A stretch of 64,000 nucleotides of DNA from Brachypodium distachyon (GCF_000005505.3 NC_016131.3:63163355-63227354); one strand, 5' to 3'. Positions 12,052 through 23,680 are shown, counted from the first letter of the stretch. The notes: generated from the letters alone by a model not told the origin. Numbers and translations: made by a program.

Positions 12052-12200
12052 ACATGAAAGGATGGAAGGGGAGGAAAGAATTACGGCAACATACCTTCTG
12101 CTCAGGACACATGAGAGGATGGAAGGGGAGGCAAGAATTACGGCAACATAGCTACTGCTCAGGACACATGAGAGGATGGAAAAGGGGAGGCGAGAATGAC
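12052..12200. repeat. 57-bp tandem repeat (about 2.6 copies)
   Basis: Copies begin ACATGARAGGATGGAA at 12052, 12109 and 12166. The period is a multiple of three. One frame reads a repeating 19-residue peptide (MRGWKGRQELRQHSYCSGH), but nothing else suggests that it is translated. Confidence 0.85.
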
Positions 12201-12337
12201 GCCATCACAAGTGGGGAGGCCGCGGAGCTGGGGGTGCCAACTATGGCCAAACCCTAGGTAACTAAGACAAGGGGAGAGAGGAGCGTTTGGGGGAGAGACA
12301 ATCGGGGAGGAACAGGTTGGGACAGTTCAAGAGGGTG

Positions 12338-12495
12338 CGGCGGCATAACTAGTGTAATTACGAGCAAATAGAAGTGCACTTTTTTTGCAAGACATACGGG
12401 GCGAGCGCCAGCATGGAGAGAGCGCGGTAGCATAACCGGTGTAATTATGGTGCAAATAGAAGTGCATTTTTTTTTTCAAAAACGGGGCAAGCGTC
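12338..12495. repeat. Approximately 85-bp direct duplication
   Basis: The strings GCATAACTAGTGTAATTACG and GCATAACCGGTGTAATTATG begin two copies. Each continues with GCAAATAGAAGTGCA, a poly-T run and GGGGC(A/G)AGCG. The copies differ by substitutions and T-run length. Confidence 0.7.
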
Positions 12496-13200
12496 GTCCT
12501 GGAGCACTCTTAGGCTGAGAATTCGGTCGGCCTTACGTCTAAGAGTTACGTCAATGTGGTCCATATCCATATCGATGTGTTATTTTTTCGGAAAAGAAAG
12601 ATTGATTGACACAGGGTTCAGATAAGGACGTGACCCTTTTGGATTCGACCTAACTAACACACGCGAACATATTTCTCGAGTGATTCTATAATATACAAAG
12701 TATATTAAGTGGATCATCGGCGGTCCTAAGCACGTACGTCAAAGCAGTTACGTGTCGCTTTGATCAACATCTTTTGCCACACAGGGTTAACCTACCGCCG
12801 CCGCCGCCTCTAACCCGCTCGGGACCAAGATTCCCCCTAATGAACTGCCCCTTCAACCGGCGCTAATGCGGCACCTGCCCTTGCAGAAGCTCCCCATCAG
12901 TGGCTGGCCAAATTCTAGGGTTAGAGAGGTGCGGGGGAAGAGGAATAGAGCGGTGCAGGTGGCCGAAAAGGAACACGAACCGTTATGCACTTGTGACAAT
13001 TCAGGGGCAATTTAGTCAAAGTCCGGGGGGGTTTCAGAAAAATGGAAAAAATGACAAAACATGCCAAGTGTCCTCTTCTTATTGACAAGGACCTCTAATG
13101 AATCCGCAAATCAACTTTTAGGACTTGTCCACCCCAATTTTCAAGAATTTGGACAAAATTGCTCCCACCTCCACCCGCACCGTTATGCACTTGTTAGATA

Positions 13201-13315
13201 CTCTCTCTGTTTCATAATTCTTGTCAAAAATATTACATGTATTTAGACATTTTTTTAAGAATAGATACATCCATTTTTAGGCACATTTGAGGCGAGAATT
13301 ATGAAACGGAGGGAT
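13201..13315. mobile_element. Stowaway-type MITE
   Basis: Ends are CTCTCTCTGTTTCATAATTC and GAATTATGAAACGGAGGGAT, flanked by TA. Internal arms contain ATTACATGTATTTAGAC and GATACATCC. Same subfamily as the copies at 19469, 55141 and 58172. Confidence 0.78.
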
Positions 13316-13611
13316 TAGGTTTTTCCTCTAGCCCTGTGAAAAACGATTTCAAGCTCATCTTTAAAGATCCTTCTACTTTTGAAGAGTGAAGGCTGCGTGT
13401 CATTGCGGATCTTTGAAATGCTCCAAAAAATTGGCCAATGGCGAAGATCACAGCAATAAAAGAACGATGCGTCAGTTATTCACTTGAACCAATCGGTGCT
13501 ACAGTACTACAATTGAACCAAAGAACAACGCAGCTTTACAATTGAAAGCAGATGCTAGACTAGACGCGTGTCAACAAAAGGAGATTCTCCCTCCCCTCCC
13601 GGTGTTCCGTT

Positions 13612-14646
13612 TCATCGTGACGACGAGGAGCTCCCGTCTGATCGGCGCGAGAACAACCGCCCAAAAGGCCGGGCAAGCCACCGCCGCCTGCCATTGCTTC
13701 CTCCGTCCCCATCGCCGCCGCCGCCGCGTGCATTGCCGCCGAACGCGTCGGCAACTTCCCCGCCGCTATTGACATTGCCATTGCCAATGCCGTTGCCGGG
13801 CGGCTCCGCGGCCTCGTCCGTGGGCAGCTGGTACCTGCACACGGGGCAGGAGCTGTGCGCCTCCAGCCACGGCACGATGCACTCGCCGTGGAACCAGTGC
13901 TTGCACGGCATCTCCTTGGCCTCGGCGCCGGCCGCGAACTCGTCCAGGCACACCGGGCACGTCGCGGCAGAGGCCTCGCGTATCCGGACCGTCGGCATGC
14001 CGGCCACGGCATCCTTCCTGGCCGGCAGCGGGCCTTGCCGGCTCATCGGGTCGGTCTCGGCCAGGTACTCCAGGAGCAAGTCCAGCCCAGGGCCCAGGAT
14101 CAACTCCCCGAGCGTCAGGCCTGGGCCCACCCGGCCCGCCGCGTTGACCGCGCCATTATTGGTGCTTCCTCCTCCTCCTCGCTCTTCCATGAGCATCATG
14201 GCGTGCGCGTCCGTGGGGCTAACCAGCACGAGCTGCTCCAGGCCCCCTGAGTCGGGCGCCGCATTGCCGTCGGCACCGGCATCGGCATCGCCTTCCCGGA
14301 TCGCGTTGAGAAGCTGCAGGAAGGCCAGGTGGCGGTAATGCCTTCGCGCCAGGGCCGTGAGGTCGCCGCTGCCGCCGTCTCCGGCGTAGGAGACGCCCAG
14401 GAGGTCCATGAGGATAGGCGGCCACGGCGAAACCGCGAGCTCTGATGAGTCCGGTCTCGCGCCCGCCTCGTCTGCACTGCTGCTCGTCCTCCGGGCGCCG
14501 GCGTGGGCGTCGGCCAGCATCTCCTCCACGAACCCGGAGTCGCAGTGCGGGCACTTCACCTCCTGGATGCCCAGCTCTGGGCTCACGATTAGCGAGCACA
14601 TGTGGCAGTAGTATCTGCAATAAGCTGCATCGGGTTCCTCCTCCAT
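13612..14646 (-). CDS. RING-H2 E3 ubiquitin ligase with N-terminal zinc ribbon
   Basis: An intronless 344-residue protein. An N-terminal zinc ribbon (Cys14, Cys17, Cys32, Cys35; context YYCHMC and CPHCDSGFVEE) is followed by a variable middle section. A canonical C3H2C3 RING-H2 finger then uses Cys230, Cys233, Cys248, His250, His253, Cys256, Cys267 and Cys270 (CPVCLDEF, CKHWFHGECI, CPVC). This architecture is that of the plant RING/RDUF/BCA2-like E3 family, which passes ubiquitin from an E2 to target proteins in the cytosol or nucleus. The C-terminus is Gly/Asn-rich and then Arg/Ser-rich. The start is the first ATG before the zinc ribbon, and the whole ribbon would be lost with any later start. 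GC content is very high, as in many grass single-exon genes. Targets cannot be inferred. Confidence 0.9.
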   Translation of the reverse strand: MEEEPDAAYCRYYCHMCSLIVSPELGIQEVKCPHCDSGFVEEMLADAHAGARRTSSSADEAGARPDSSELAVSPWPPILMDLLGVSYAGDGGSGDLTALARRHYRHLAFLQLLNAIREGDADAGADGNAAPDSGGLEQLVLVSPTDAHAMMLMEERGGGGSTNNGAVNAAGRVGPGLTLGELILGPGLDLLLEYLAETDPMSRQGPLPARKDAVAGMPTVRIREASAATCPVCLDEFAAGAEAKEMPCKHWFHGECIVPWLEAHSSCPVCRYQLPTDEAAEPPGNGIGNGNVNSGGEVADAFGGNARGGGGDGDGGSNGRRRWLARPFGRLFSRRSDGSSSSSR

Positions 14647-15698
14647 GCCTTTCTCCTCCGTTTCCTATCTCTCTGCTCGATCAACAACTGCACACACGAA
14701 CAGAGTTTCGCCCAGGAGGGTATATTAATGCCAAGATACTGGTTTTAATCAGAAGAGATATGCAAAATTTCACCCCCAGTCAATAACCTTGGCAAAATCA
14801 GCGTCCGGGAGAAACCATTAATTTGGGCCTAGATGTTGATTCCTCGAGAATTAAATTTTACTGTGCTAAAGAACACAAAACTCAGGTCGTCGGAGATGAC
14901 TTGGTCTTATCCTCTATGCAGATAATTGCAGGAACTAATTCTTTGCAAATTCAGAAACGAAATACATATATAAACAAGACAATCCTATCAAGAAATGGAA
15001 CCGTATAAACATGATGATCGTCAGATGGATAAAAATGAAATTTTTACCAGCTAAGATTGACGGAGCTGAGCTTCTCCAAGAGCAACACCTATCCTCCGTG
15101 GTAATCACCAGAGAAGATGGTTTTAGGATCGAGGCAGCAAGTCAGAGCGCATAACCAGAGGAGAGGCAAGCGGAGATGAGACGAGACTCGATCGACCGGA
15201 TATTACTAAAACTTGTGGGCGCTTTGTTGGGGGATAATCGGTGGCTTCTTCTTGTTTTTGCACATATCGCCTGGTTTTCTCGATAGCTACGGGACGTGTG
15301 TTTTTTGTTCCTTAGCCAGCGCCCAGCGGAGAGTTCTAATCCAGGGAGACTCTCTAAGTTTTTTTTTTTTCTTTTGGCTATTTTTTGTAGAGCTTTCGCT
15401 GCTGTCACGTCACGGGTAGCGTGAGCAAAGCTAAAACCACACGAAATGGTAGGAATGGTTTTGACGAGTTCCTCTTCCGGCGTGCGTATCCCTGACGAAC
15501 GCTGTGACATTGGCGCGTTCGATGAGGCGGAGAATGCATTCATGTGAGAGGGACACCGGGACAATGCCGTGACAGTTGACGTTCAAGAAAATGTGTACTC
15601 CGTATTTGGTTTCTTTTATAACTGTGCAGTCATAGTACCGCTAGATTGAAGGATAATTCACATGTGGTGTGCGTTGATCGTGTTCCTTCTATGTTGTA
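14647..15698. other. 5' flank of the RING gene and intergenic DNA
   Basis: A TTAATATA-like motif on the minus strand (about 14721-14728) is a weak promoter candidate for the RING gene. No coding sequence is recognised in the rest; an 11-13 base T run lies near 15360. Confidence 0.35.
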
Positions 15699-15932
15699 CT
15701 CGCCCCGTTGCTAAATGTAAAAAGTCATAACTTTGTACTAAATCAAATTTCTTAAAAATTTATCAAAATATATGACTCTAAATTAAAAAATTTAAATCCA
15801 TCCTGATATATATTTCGTAGTATATTTATTTGATATTTTAGATGTTGAAACATTTTTCTAAAACCTGGTCAAAGTTTTAAAAGTTGATTTAAGACAATAT
15901 TAAGATTTATCATATTTAGAAACGGAAGGAGG
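15699..15932. mobile_element. Stowaway-type MITE, long variant
   Basis: Ends are CTCGCCCCGTTGCTAAATG and CATATTTAGAAACGGAAGGAGG, flanked by TA. Length is about 234 bp with an AT-rich centre and inner arms ATAACTTTG and CAAAGTTTTA. The TIRs are imperfect, so it is an older copy. Confidence 0.65.
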
Positions 15933-16371
15933 TACTCGGAGGAGAACTAAGAGGGAGGCCATCACATAAATGCAATAGACACGTTTATAAAGCTATTTTT
16001 CAATCAAGTTTGTAAAGCTACTTTGTGTCTTAGTTGCTAAATCACCGTGAACAATACTGCTAATCAGCGTGATTGGATAAATGTTAGAAGGGTCATAACC
16101 CATAGGGATAAAACTCTGCCCCTAGGTTAAAATAGTAACTCTTCCATGTGTTTATATCGCACATATAAGTGCAGATTCAACTTTGGTCAGAAATTAGATA
16201 AGTTACTCATCATAAAGAATATATGGGAGTTAAAAAGCCCTCACAAACATGGTGTAAGTTTGGGAACTCTATTATCACTAGTCTTAGACCAGCGGCCTTT
16301 CTGCAATTTTAATCTAGTCACTGCGTCCGGAAAAATAAGTGAAATGGATTTGTTTAGAGTACTCTCTCCGT
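15933..16371. other. Intergenic DNA
   Basis: I see no gene, repeat structure or RNA gene here; AT-rich sequence between two MITEs. Confidence 0.4.
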
Positions 16372-16421
16372 TTCTAAATACTTGTCGTTGTTTTAGTGCA
16401 ACTATTTAGGAACAGAGGGAG
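16372..16421. mobile_element. Very short Stowaway-type MITE (50 bp)
   Basis: Two arms, CTCTCTCCGTTTCTAAATAC and CTATTTAGGAACAGAGGGAG, lie almost back to back and are flanked by TA. It is an internally deleted element. Confidence 0.6.
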
Positions 16422-16810
16422 TATAATTTAATATCTGAAATTGAAAATTGGAAATAGAGTATTACTCATGTGTGTCAGTGATGCACTAATTCCACTTCTC
16501 AGTTTCAGATTTTTAAAGTAGATCTCATATCGTTACACATCCCATGGGTACATTGACCATTTCATCACGCGGGTATTTTGGACCATTCGTTTTTTAGAAG
16601 GTCAATGGGCCAAAGGGTTTCACTTTGTTCATGGGCTTGAATGTTTGCATCCGAAGTTCTTCTCGGCCTACGGTCGAAGGGGCCCAAAACGACACGATCC
16701 AAAGGAAGGGAAAGCCATTCTCGTCGGACGGGTGAGAGAAAGGCGGCGAAGAAGAGAGAACGAGAGATCCGTGAGCGTGCCCATAGGTCGCCGGGGAAAT
16801 AGCCCAGTCG

Positions 16811-19800
16811 ATGGTGTCACCGGACACCGGCCGCACGCCGGCGCAAGGCGCGGAAGCCGCCTCCGCCTCCCCGTGGCCTCTCCGAAAGCTCCAGGTATCG
16901 ATCCCCTCCCCCCGTACTCGTTTACACATCTTGGGTTCGTGTTTCTACGCGCCTTTCTTTATCTCAGATGTGATATTAGACTGCATAATTCTTAAATTAG
17001 TGTTTTTCCTCGTTTGGGATTCGATTGCAAAATCTATCAAGATGTTCCTATTTCGTGTTTTTATCTTCCCTGTACCATCCGTAGATTTTACTGCTATGCC
17101 TGTAAAGTTGCATTATCTCATACACATTGTGTTGGATTAACTGGAGATTTGCATTCGTTCCTAAATATCTTTTTTCTCATTCTGCCGCGTTCACCATCTT
17201 TCTGCTTCCATATGAAGAGCTTTTCTCCTGGCCTGTGGTCACACTACAAAGCTTATGAGGATGTTTTTGTGGAGAGGGCCAAAGGTAAGAACTAGATTAC
17301 TCCTTTGCTGGGTGCATATGTGCGTATGTGCTTAGATTTATTTTCATTTTAGTTACTATTTCGGATGCGCTGGTTCTTGCGAGCGGGCATCAGGCGGAAG
17401 CAATTGGATGTGCCACTGTTGCAGGGTTCATCTTGTTGAGAGGTATATTTCTGGCATTATTTTGAAAACTTACTGCTATAATGCTATTTGTTTCTTGTGG
17501 CTTTTATGGGCATTGCTCTGGAAAAAATGTGATGTATGAATAGTGTTGTTGTGTTTTCATAGAAGACAGGTTGCAAATGTATTTATTTGCTCTAACCATG
17601 TGGCACCTCATAAGGTTGCCTTCGAAATGTTATTTGATAGAAACTAGGAAGTGAAGGAAGCCATGTAGTTTCACAAATCCTTAATTAGAGATCATGATCC
17701 ACCCACACTTACCAGGTTTGTTATCTTAGGTTCTTAGCACTTGTCTGGTTCCACCCATATACCCACATGTTCAGAAATGCATCCTGTCGAACTGAAATTG
17801 ACAAGAGTAAGCAACCAAAGCTAAATGCCGCATTAGCATACTAATCAGGATTGGAAAAGGCAAATCATCTGAGAATTTGTTGTGTTGTCGCTCAATCTGG
17901 CTCCTTGTGTTCGTAGTCCAGAGACTCATTGTCTTAGAGAAGATTCATTTTTGGTCCAATTGCATGTGTCTTCATTTTTCTATTAATATCCAAGAGTATA
18001 TTATGTTATTTCCTAGACCAACCGGCAACCACAATGGTCATGAAAAATTGATCTCTTCTTTGGAGGCTTCAGAAGTTCTGTCATAGCACTAGAAAAACGG
18101 TTCCACTGTTTCAATCATATTACCCTATTTATTGGAGTGTTGAAAGCGTTCATGTTGTGTTGAAAACCTCATAGCAGTGATTATTGCTTGGTGCTAGAGG
18201 ACGTGCACATGAATTGTATGTATGAGGTACCTTTCCATTTGAGTGGTGCTTCCATGCACGTTTCTTAACAAGTACAAACCTGAGCAGAGTCAAGCTCAAA
18301 CCCTGCCAGTTGTATTTTGGTAATCATATTGTTTGCTTTTCTTGGTTTGGTAATTCCCTTTTGGGATTCAAACCTGGAAAACTGTACTCACGAGAATCAG
18401 GATTGTGCCGTCAGATATTCATGTGCACATAGTAAACGTATCAAAACATAATGAAAAGCAGCTCAAAAGTGGTCCTTCCCCTTCTTTACTGAAATACTAT
18501 TGTGTTTTTATTTTCATGAAACAATAGTTTCTTTTGTCTTGATGCTAATGAGCGTTTTACCTTCAGGTCCTCGGAGATTTTTATACCGCAATACTCTTGG
18601 CCGTTTTAAAACTGAGAAGGTATAGTACTTGCAGCTTTGGTTGACCTGTAACATCTTCTTAGATTCTGTATGTTCAGTAATTTTGTATACCCATATATTT
18701 CATCACGGTAGAATCATGCAACAGTGATTTCTCCCAAGTATGTTCAGCTATTGACTTGTTTCAACTCATGCTGGTAAAGTACTCGTTTATAGCCATGACT
18801 GGATTTCAGTTTTTCTGTAACTAACCTAGATTTAGAGCTGCAAGTTTGTGACCCTCAGGGTACCCATTGACCCTCCTTAGTTCAACCAAATGAACTAAAG
18901 TTTTAAAATGACACAACTTTTTGAAAAACTAGTTCATTTGTTTGAACTAAGGAGGGTCAAAGGGTACCCTGAGGGTCACCAAGTTGCACCTCTACCTAGA
19001 TTGTAAATATGAGAACCATGGGAGGCAAACATTCTTTATTCATGAACATATGTGATGTTCTGACAAACACTGTTTGCCAGGATTTACTGAATGATGCTGA
19101 ACAAAGTATGATCGAATACAAAACATCTATTGAAAACTTGAGAAAGGAGTCCAAATACACCCTCGATAAAGTAGTCATTGGTGAAAGTGATCTGCAGCGT
19201 GGGCGAACTGATTTGAGGTAATCGACAAGCAGTGCTTTTCTAATCCTCTTGTGTCTTTTCCTTGAACAATGCCACACTTAAAATAATCAGTATATAAATT
19301 GTATGCTCACGTTTTTTCCAGATCCACTGGTAAGCAAATCCAATCTGTTATAAGTTCAATTTACAAGGCAGAATCCACAGCTGCAGGTATTGAATTCATT
19401 ATCAGAGCAGATAGCCCACTATTGATTTTTTTTTAATGATCTGAAGCAATTTATCTACATATAAGATACTCCCTCCGGCCGGAATTACTTGTTGAAATAT
19501 TACATGTATCTAGACGCTTTTTACTCATAGATACATCCGTATTTGGGCAAATTTGAGACAAGTAATACCGGTCGGAGGCATATGTACCTTTGATCATTCA
19601 TTTGTGTAATTTATTCCATATCATTCATATGGCCCTAGGTTTGATGGATCGACTGCGAACTATTCCTACTAGGCAATCTCTCGAATTACGAGCTGAGGCA
19701 AGTGAAATCTCTATGCCTCTACGTATAAAAACCTGTCAGCTGTCACCATTTAATGAAAATTGCTTTCGAACTTAGCATATGCTCCTTTTCTTTTTTCAGG

Positions 19801-19889
19801 TGGCTTCCATGGCTTCTGATTTGAAAAGCCAGAGATATGTCCTGGAAGAAAGGGTGAACAGGATATCTGAATATGGTGTCCGCGTCTGA
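16811..19889 (+). CDS. RHIP1-like protein (RGS1-HXK1-interacting protein 1 family), 8 exons
   Basis: Exons 16811-16894, 17218-17284, 17353-17442, 18567-18619, 19081-19217, 19322-19386, 19639-19697 and 19800-19889 join in frame to 214 residues. The order of motifs matches the plant RHIP1 family: ISDALVLASGHQAEAIGC with a hydrophobic stretch to about residue 80, then GPRRFLYRNTLGRF, a Lys/Glu-rich likely coiled coil (about 99-145), LRAEVASMASDL, and a short ISEYGVRV end. In Arabidopsis RHIP1 is described as a binding partner of the G-protein regulator RGS1 and hexokinase HXK1 in glucose signalling; that role is transferred here by family only. Seven introns: six are GT-AG, and intron 7 has a GC donor (GAG|gcaagt). 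Introns carry a MITE at 18833-18993 and another at 19469-19580. The start is the only ATG near the first exon that keeps the frame to exon 2. Confidence 0.82.
18833..18993. mobile_element. Mutator-like (or hAT-like) MITE in RHIP1-like intron 4
   Basis: This 161-bp element has near-perfect arms of about 60 bp, including GTGACCCTCAGGGTACCC and TTGACCCTCCTTAGTTCAA on the left and their complements on the right. It is flanked by an exact 9-bp direct repeat ACCTAGATT (18824-18832 and 18994-19002), the duplication length typical of Mutator-derived elements. It sits about 90 bases before the exon 5 acceptor. Confidence 0.8.
19469..19580. mobile_element. Stowaway-type MITE in RHIP1-like intron 6
   Basis: Ends are CTCCCTCCGGCCGGAATTAC and GTAATACCGGTCGGAGGCA, flanked by TA. 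Internal ATTACATGTATCTAGACGC relates it to the copies at 13201, 55141 and 58172. Confidence 0.75.
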
Positions 19890-20557
19890 ATGTCACCACC
19901 TACATACTTCCCCACAAAATAACTGAATCACAAAGGGAGATGTTATCATTGATTAGACAATCATCTTCCACGGATTATAAGTTATAACCTTGTTTTTGGT
20001 TAGCAAAATATCACTCACTGAACCATTGACTTCCGTGTCATTACTCTTGCCTGTGTTGAGCATTGCTCACTGTTGTATCCTTCGCATACATATGAAAATC
20101 TTTGTTTCTTGTGTTAAAGTTATCTGCTGGTGTGCTGTTCATTTTGCCCATATTTCCTGCAACCCGTGTGACATTGTCTAGCTCACAAAAATCATGTCCA
20201 GCCACCAGGAAGAGCGATAGGAATATGCAGACTGGTATTATTTTCTTCAAGAAATTAAGTTAAACCAAGAACAACTTCTAATCGATTGTCCAGGGGAACA
20301 AAAAAGAAGGCCAAGGCGTGGTTTCCTGGCAGTCCTACCTGCCCCTCATTCCTGTGGAATACGGACCCAGAATAGATTAGCCCAAGAGGCAATTCAACAT
20401 GACGCACCTACGCTTCAGATCAGCAGCAATGCCGGAACGACAACATTTGCGCTGAGAATCGGAGCTAAACCTGCGAAGCTTCTTTAAAAAGAAAAACCTG
20501 CGAAGTATAAGACCTCAATGGAAGTGATCAGTAATCACATTACTGCCTAGAATATAC
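19890..20557. other. 3' flank of the RHIP1-like gene
   Basis: Probably 3' untranslated and intergenic sequence. No other gene or structured repeat is visible. Confidence 0.4.
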
Positions 20558-21211
20558 CGGGTCGTTTGGAACACATTGTTTTTGTAGGAATGTCAAAGGA
20601 AAGGATTTTCGTAGGAAAAATTCCTTTGGTGCCGTTTGGAACGTGGGAATAGGAAAGAAAACTCCATAGGATTGTGTTCGTATGCTTCACATTTTACTGG
20701 AAATCAAACATCCAGTCGGATCTGATGGATTTTTTTCCTGCGCTCTAACGCAACGCTTCTTGCTCTGCCTCTTTCGCTCGCTCGCGCGCCAAAAGGGCAG
20801 CCGTAAAGGCCAGACACGCACAAAAATCAATCTAACCTGGATGTCCGAGTGCTAGCGCTGAAAGGAATGAAAATAGATCGGCGGCGGCAAGGCGTTTACA
20901 ATAGTCAACAGGGCAAATACTAGTACGAATTATGAATCACAACTTGAATATTTTATTAAGATGGGAAAGACACGGCTGATATTAATCAAGCTAGTGCAAG
21001 GCGTCGCCAACAGTTACTAGTAAAAGATTTGTCACAACTAGTTTCTTTAAATTCAAAATGTTTCCTATATTTTTCCTATCCTGCATTCCAAACAGCTAAT
21101 CTTCTCAATTCCTGCGTTTTCAATTTCCATAGGATTCGAAATGCATGACATCTCAATTCCTATACTTTTCCTATTCCTGTGATTTTCCTATCATGTGTTC
21201 CAAACGGGGCC
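20558..21211. mobile_element. PIF/Harbinger- or Tourist-like non-autonomous element
   Basis: The left end CGGGTCGTTTGGAACACA and right end (reverse complement GGCCCCGTTTGGAACACA) form inverted termini of a 654-bp element. Both sides are flanked by TAC, a 3-bp duplication that fits this superfamily. Inner sub-terminal segments (GGAATAGGAAAG and CTATTCCTGTGATTTTCC) also pair. No transposase frame is present. It fills much of the gap between the RHIP1-like and GT47 genes. Confidence 0.65.
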
Positions 21212-21472
21212 TACATATTCTGATACAAAATGTTATTGTTCCTAATCTACACTGTTGAGTGCATTTCTGTAGAAAAGCGGAGTTGACAAAAATAAGGAAG
21301 CCGGATCTGTAATTTTGTCCTGGTAACATGTATCAGGTGTACTTAGTCCATTAATCTCTTGCAGCTGCTGTTCCTGGCTAATGGTTCAAGCTCAACCGTC
21401 ATTATCAATATCCCCCATCTTGCAGAGGACTGAAAACCTGCTGGGGGATTTGTTGGTCTAAAAATCTTAAAA

Positions 21473-23680
21473 TCAACGAGCTTGATTTTCTAGCCAGGAA
21501 GATCTAGGCAGAGACTCGTCGGTTTTGTTAGTTTCAAACCGGGAAAATCTTTGTAATCTGTTAACCTTCAACCGAATTGAGGGCACCTTTCGAGCTATGG
21601 TCTTCCAGATCATCTGGACAGCATCATCATGCTGAGATGGGTACTGGTACTCAAAGTGCCTTTCTACCTCCTTCAGTTTGTTCCACATGCTTGTCCACTC
21701 TTGTCGGCTTATTCCTTTGATCAGATTTATCAGAAAACCCTTCTTGACTGCGTCCACGCCACGCACTATGATGCAGAACTTGGAGTAGTCAAGGACATCT
21801 TCAAATGGGAGTTCAATCTCGTCGCTGATGATGATGGGAACACAGTGGCTGACTATGGAATCGAATAGGCGGTTGGAAGACGGTGTGTCGCCTGCAATGT
21901 TGAGGCAGAATTTGGAAGCACGCATCCCCTGTGTTGATTGCTCGATCCCGTTACCAGCCACACTTCCGAATGAGAAATGCACATCTTTCTCATCTTTGAG
22001 AAGATAATACAGTTCCTGTCGGATGAAACCACCCTGCAACATTGTGGAGTCAAAAGATCATTAACCATGTAAATCATCAATGTTTCATACAATTCATCTA
22101 TTCTCAGGATCCAGTCTATAGTCCATATACCTTGCATCTTGCTTACTAAACCACATTTTACACTATTACTGCAAATGTGTCAGAGCAACATAATAACAAT
22201 AAAAATTAGCAAAGGGATTGCCTTATTACTGAAATAACAATCGTTCCAATCGCTTATGAGCATGACGATGTCACTAACCTGGTAGGTGTATTGCAAAGGC
22301 CATACCCCACATATCTTTTCCCTAAGTGCTATAGCCAAATAATAACAATTTTTTCTGCTAACCTTGTCAGATTGTAGAACTACTGAAGTATTAAACTTCA
22401 GTACTACTCCACTCCTTAGATCTGTAACAAAGAGCTATAAATATGCAGATAACAGTCACATGAAAGAAGTGGTTGCCTACCAAACTTAGCTGGATTAGTG
22501 AACATAAGACAAATTACACCCGTTTGCAGAACCAGTGGCATTGATTTGCAACTATGACATTTTCCCGGTGGCCAGAATCAATGCAGTTCAAAGCAAGTAC
22601 CACGGGGAGTGTCCAGAAGGGGGGCCGTACTGGCTTATTTAGAAGGTGCTGTTGACTGAAACCTTAATCAGTTAAATAGTACTAGTACATGGCAAACATT
22701 CCCAAATCTATGTAGGGGGGAACCACATGGGAAACATTTTTTGAACAATGATCATCTTATTAAATTAGAAGTTGACTGATCCCCAACAAGATTATCGTTT
22801 TGTTGCATCAGCTAAAACAAGCAAGCATTTACCGAAGGGTACTTACATCTTTCCTGTAAATGGCGCCTTGGAAGTAGAGCAAGGTAGGTCGGGCATCGTA
22901 TCCGGCGGAGTCATTGAAGAAGTTGCCGACGACGTGCAGGTACGGCGCGATCACGTCCTTGTCAATGTTGGCCACGCTGTGTGGGTACCTCCCGAAATCG
23001 CAGAGCACGAAGACGCAGGGCCAGAGCTTGTATCGCGCGTCGAGCATCCCGTTGGGATGATGCGCGAGCACGACGTGGTCCCTCCCGCCGGACCTCCGCC
23101 ACTCGGGCCGCGCGGCGAGGAACTCGATGAGCCTCCGCTGCAGCGCGCGGTCCTCGCTGGTCCGCGCGGGCGGCACGACCTTGGAGTGGCGGTTGAAGCT
23201 GAGGGACGCGAAGAAGGGCACGAAGACGACGTCGGCCCTGGCGGGGTCGCGAACCCGCACGGCGTTGCACGGCGTGGGCGCGCCCTGCTCGGAGGCGAGG
23301 AGGTCCAGCGTGAGCCAATACTCGATGCTGTGCTGCAGGTTGAGGCCGCCGGGGTACTCCGGGACGCCGTGCCTGACGTCCGGCCACAGGCCGCCCCCGG
23401 CGGCGGCGCCCCCTGGCTTCCAGTCGAGCAGGCCGAAGTGGAACTCGAGGGGGAGATCGTACATGAAGACCCGCAGCAGCGCCGTGGCCGGATCGCATTT
23501 CCTGGCAGGGGAGGCGGAGCGGGGGCCCTGGCGGCGGGCGTCGAGCGCGGCCGGCGCGGCGGCGGAGTCGAGGAGTAGGTACCAGGAGGCGAAGAAGAGC
23601 GCGGCGGCGAGGGAGAAGAACCAGACGAGCGGGCTCCGGCAGGAGGCGGAGGCGGCCATGGCGCCGCTAGCGATGGCCAT
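21473..23680 (-). CDS. GT47 exostosin-family glycosyltransferase, ARAD-like (2 exons)
   Basis: Exon 1 (23680-22847) and exon 2 (22033-21473) join in phase 0 at a GT-AG intron to 464 residues. It is a type II membrane protein: a short Ala/Ser-rich cytosolic tail, a membrane anchor at about 16-38 ([18 protein letters not shown]), a stem, and an exostosin domain from about 68 to 410. Conserved blocks are [65 protein letters not shown] and [20 protein letters not shown]. The closest family I recognise is the ARAD1/ARAD2 group, proposed arabinosyltransferases of pectic arabinan in the Golgi; substrate specificity is not proven by sequence. Two in-frame ATGs (residues 1 and 7) precede the anchor and I took the first. 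Confidence 0.9.

Larger units (their letters stand above)
11710..13198. other. Intergenic DNA with two local tandem repeats
   Basis: No gene is supported. A 57-bp tandem repeat lies at 12052-12200, and a roughly 85-bp duplication at about 12338-12495. The minus-strand open frame over 11690-12112 has no recognisable domain. Part of the region near 12780-12960 is GC-rich and may be a repeat relic. Confidence 0.45.

Noticed and set aside
18085..18100. CACTAGAAAAACGG string in RHIP1-like intron 3, considered as a CACTA transposon end
   Set aside because: No matching inverted end or 3-bp duplication was found, so a short chance match is more likely.
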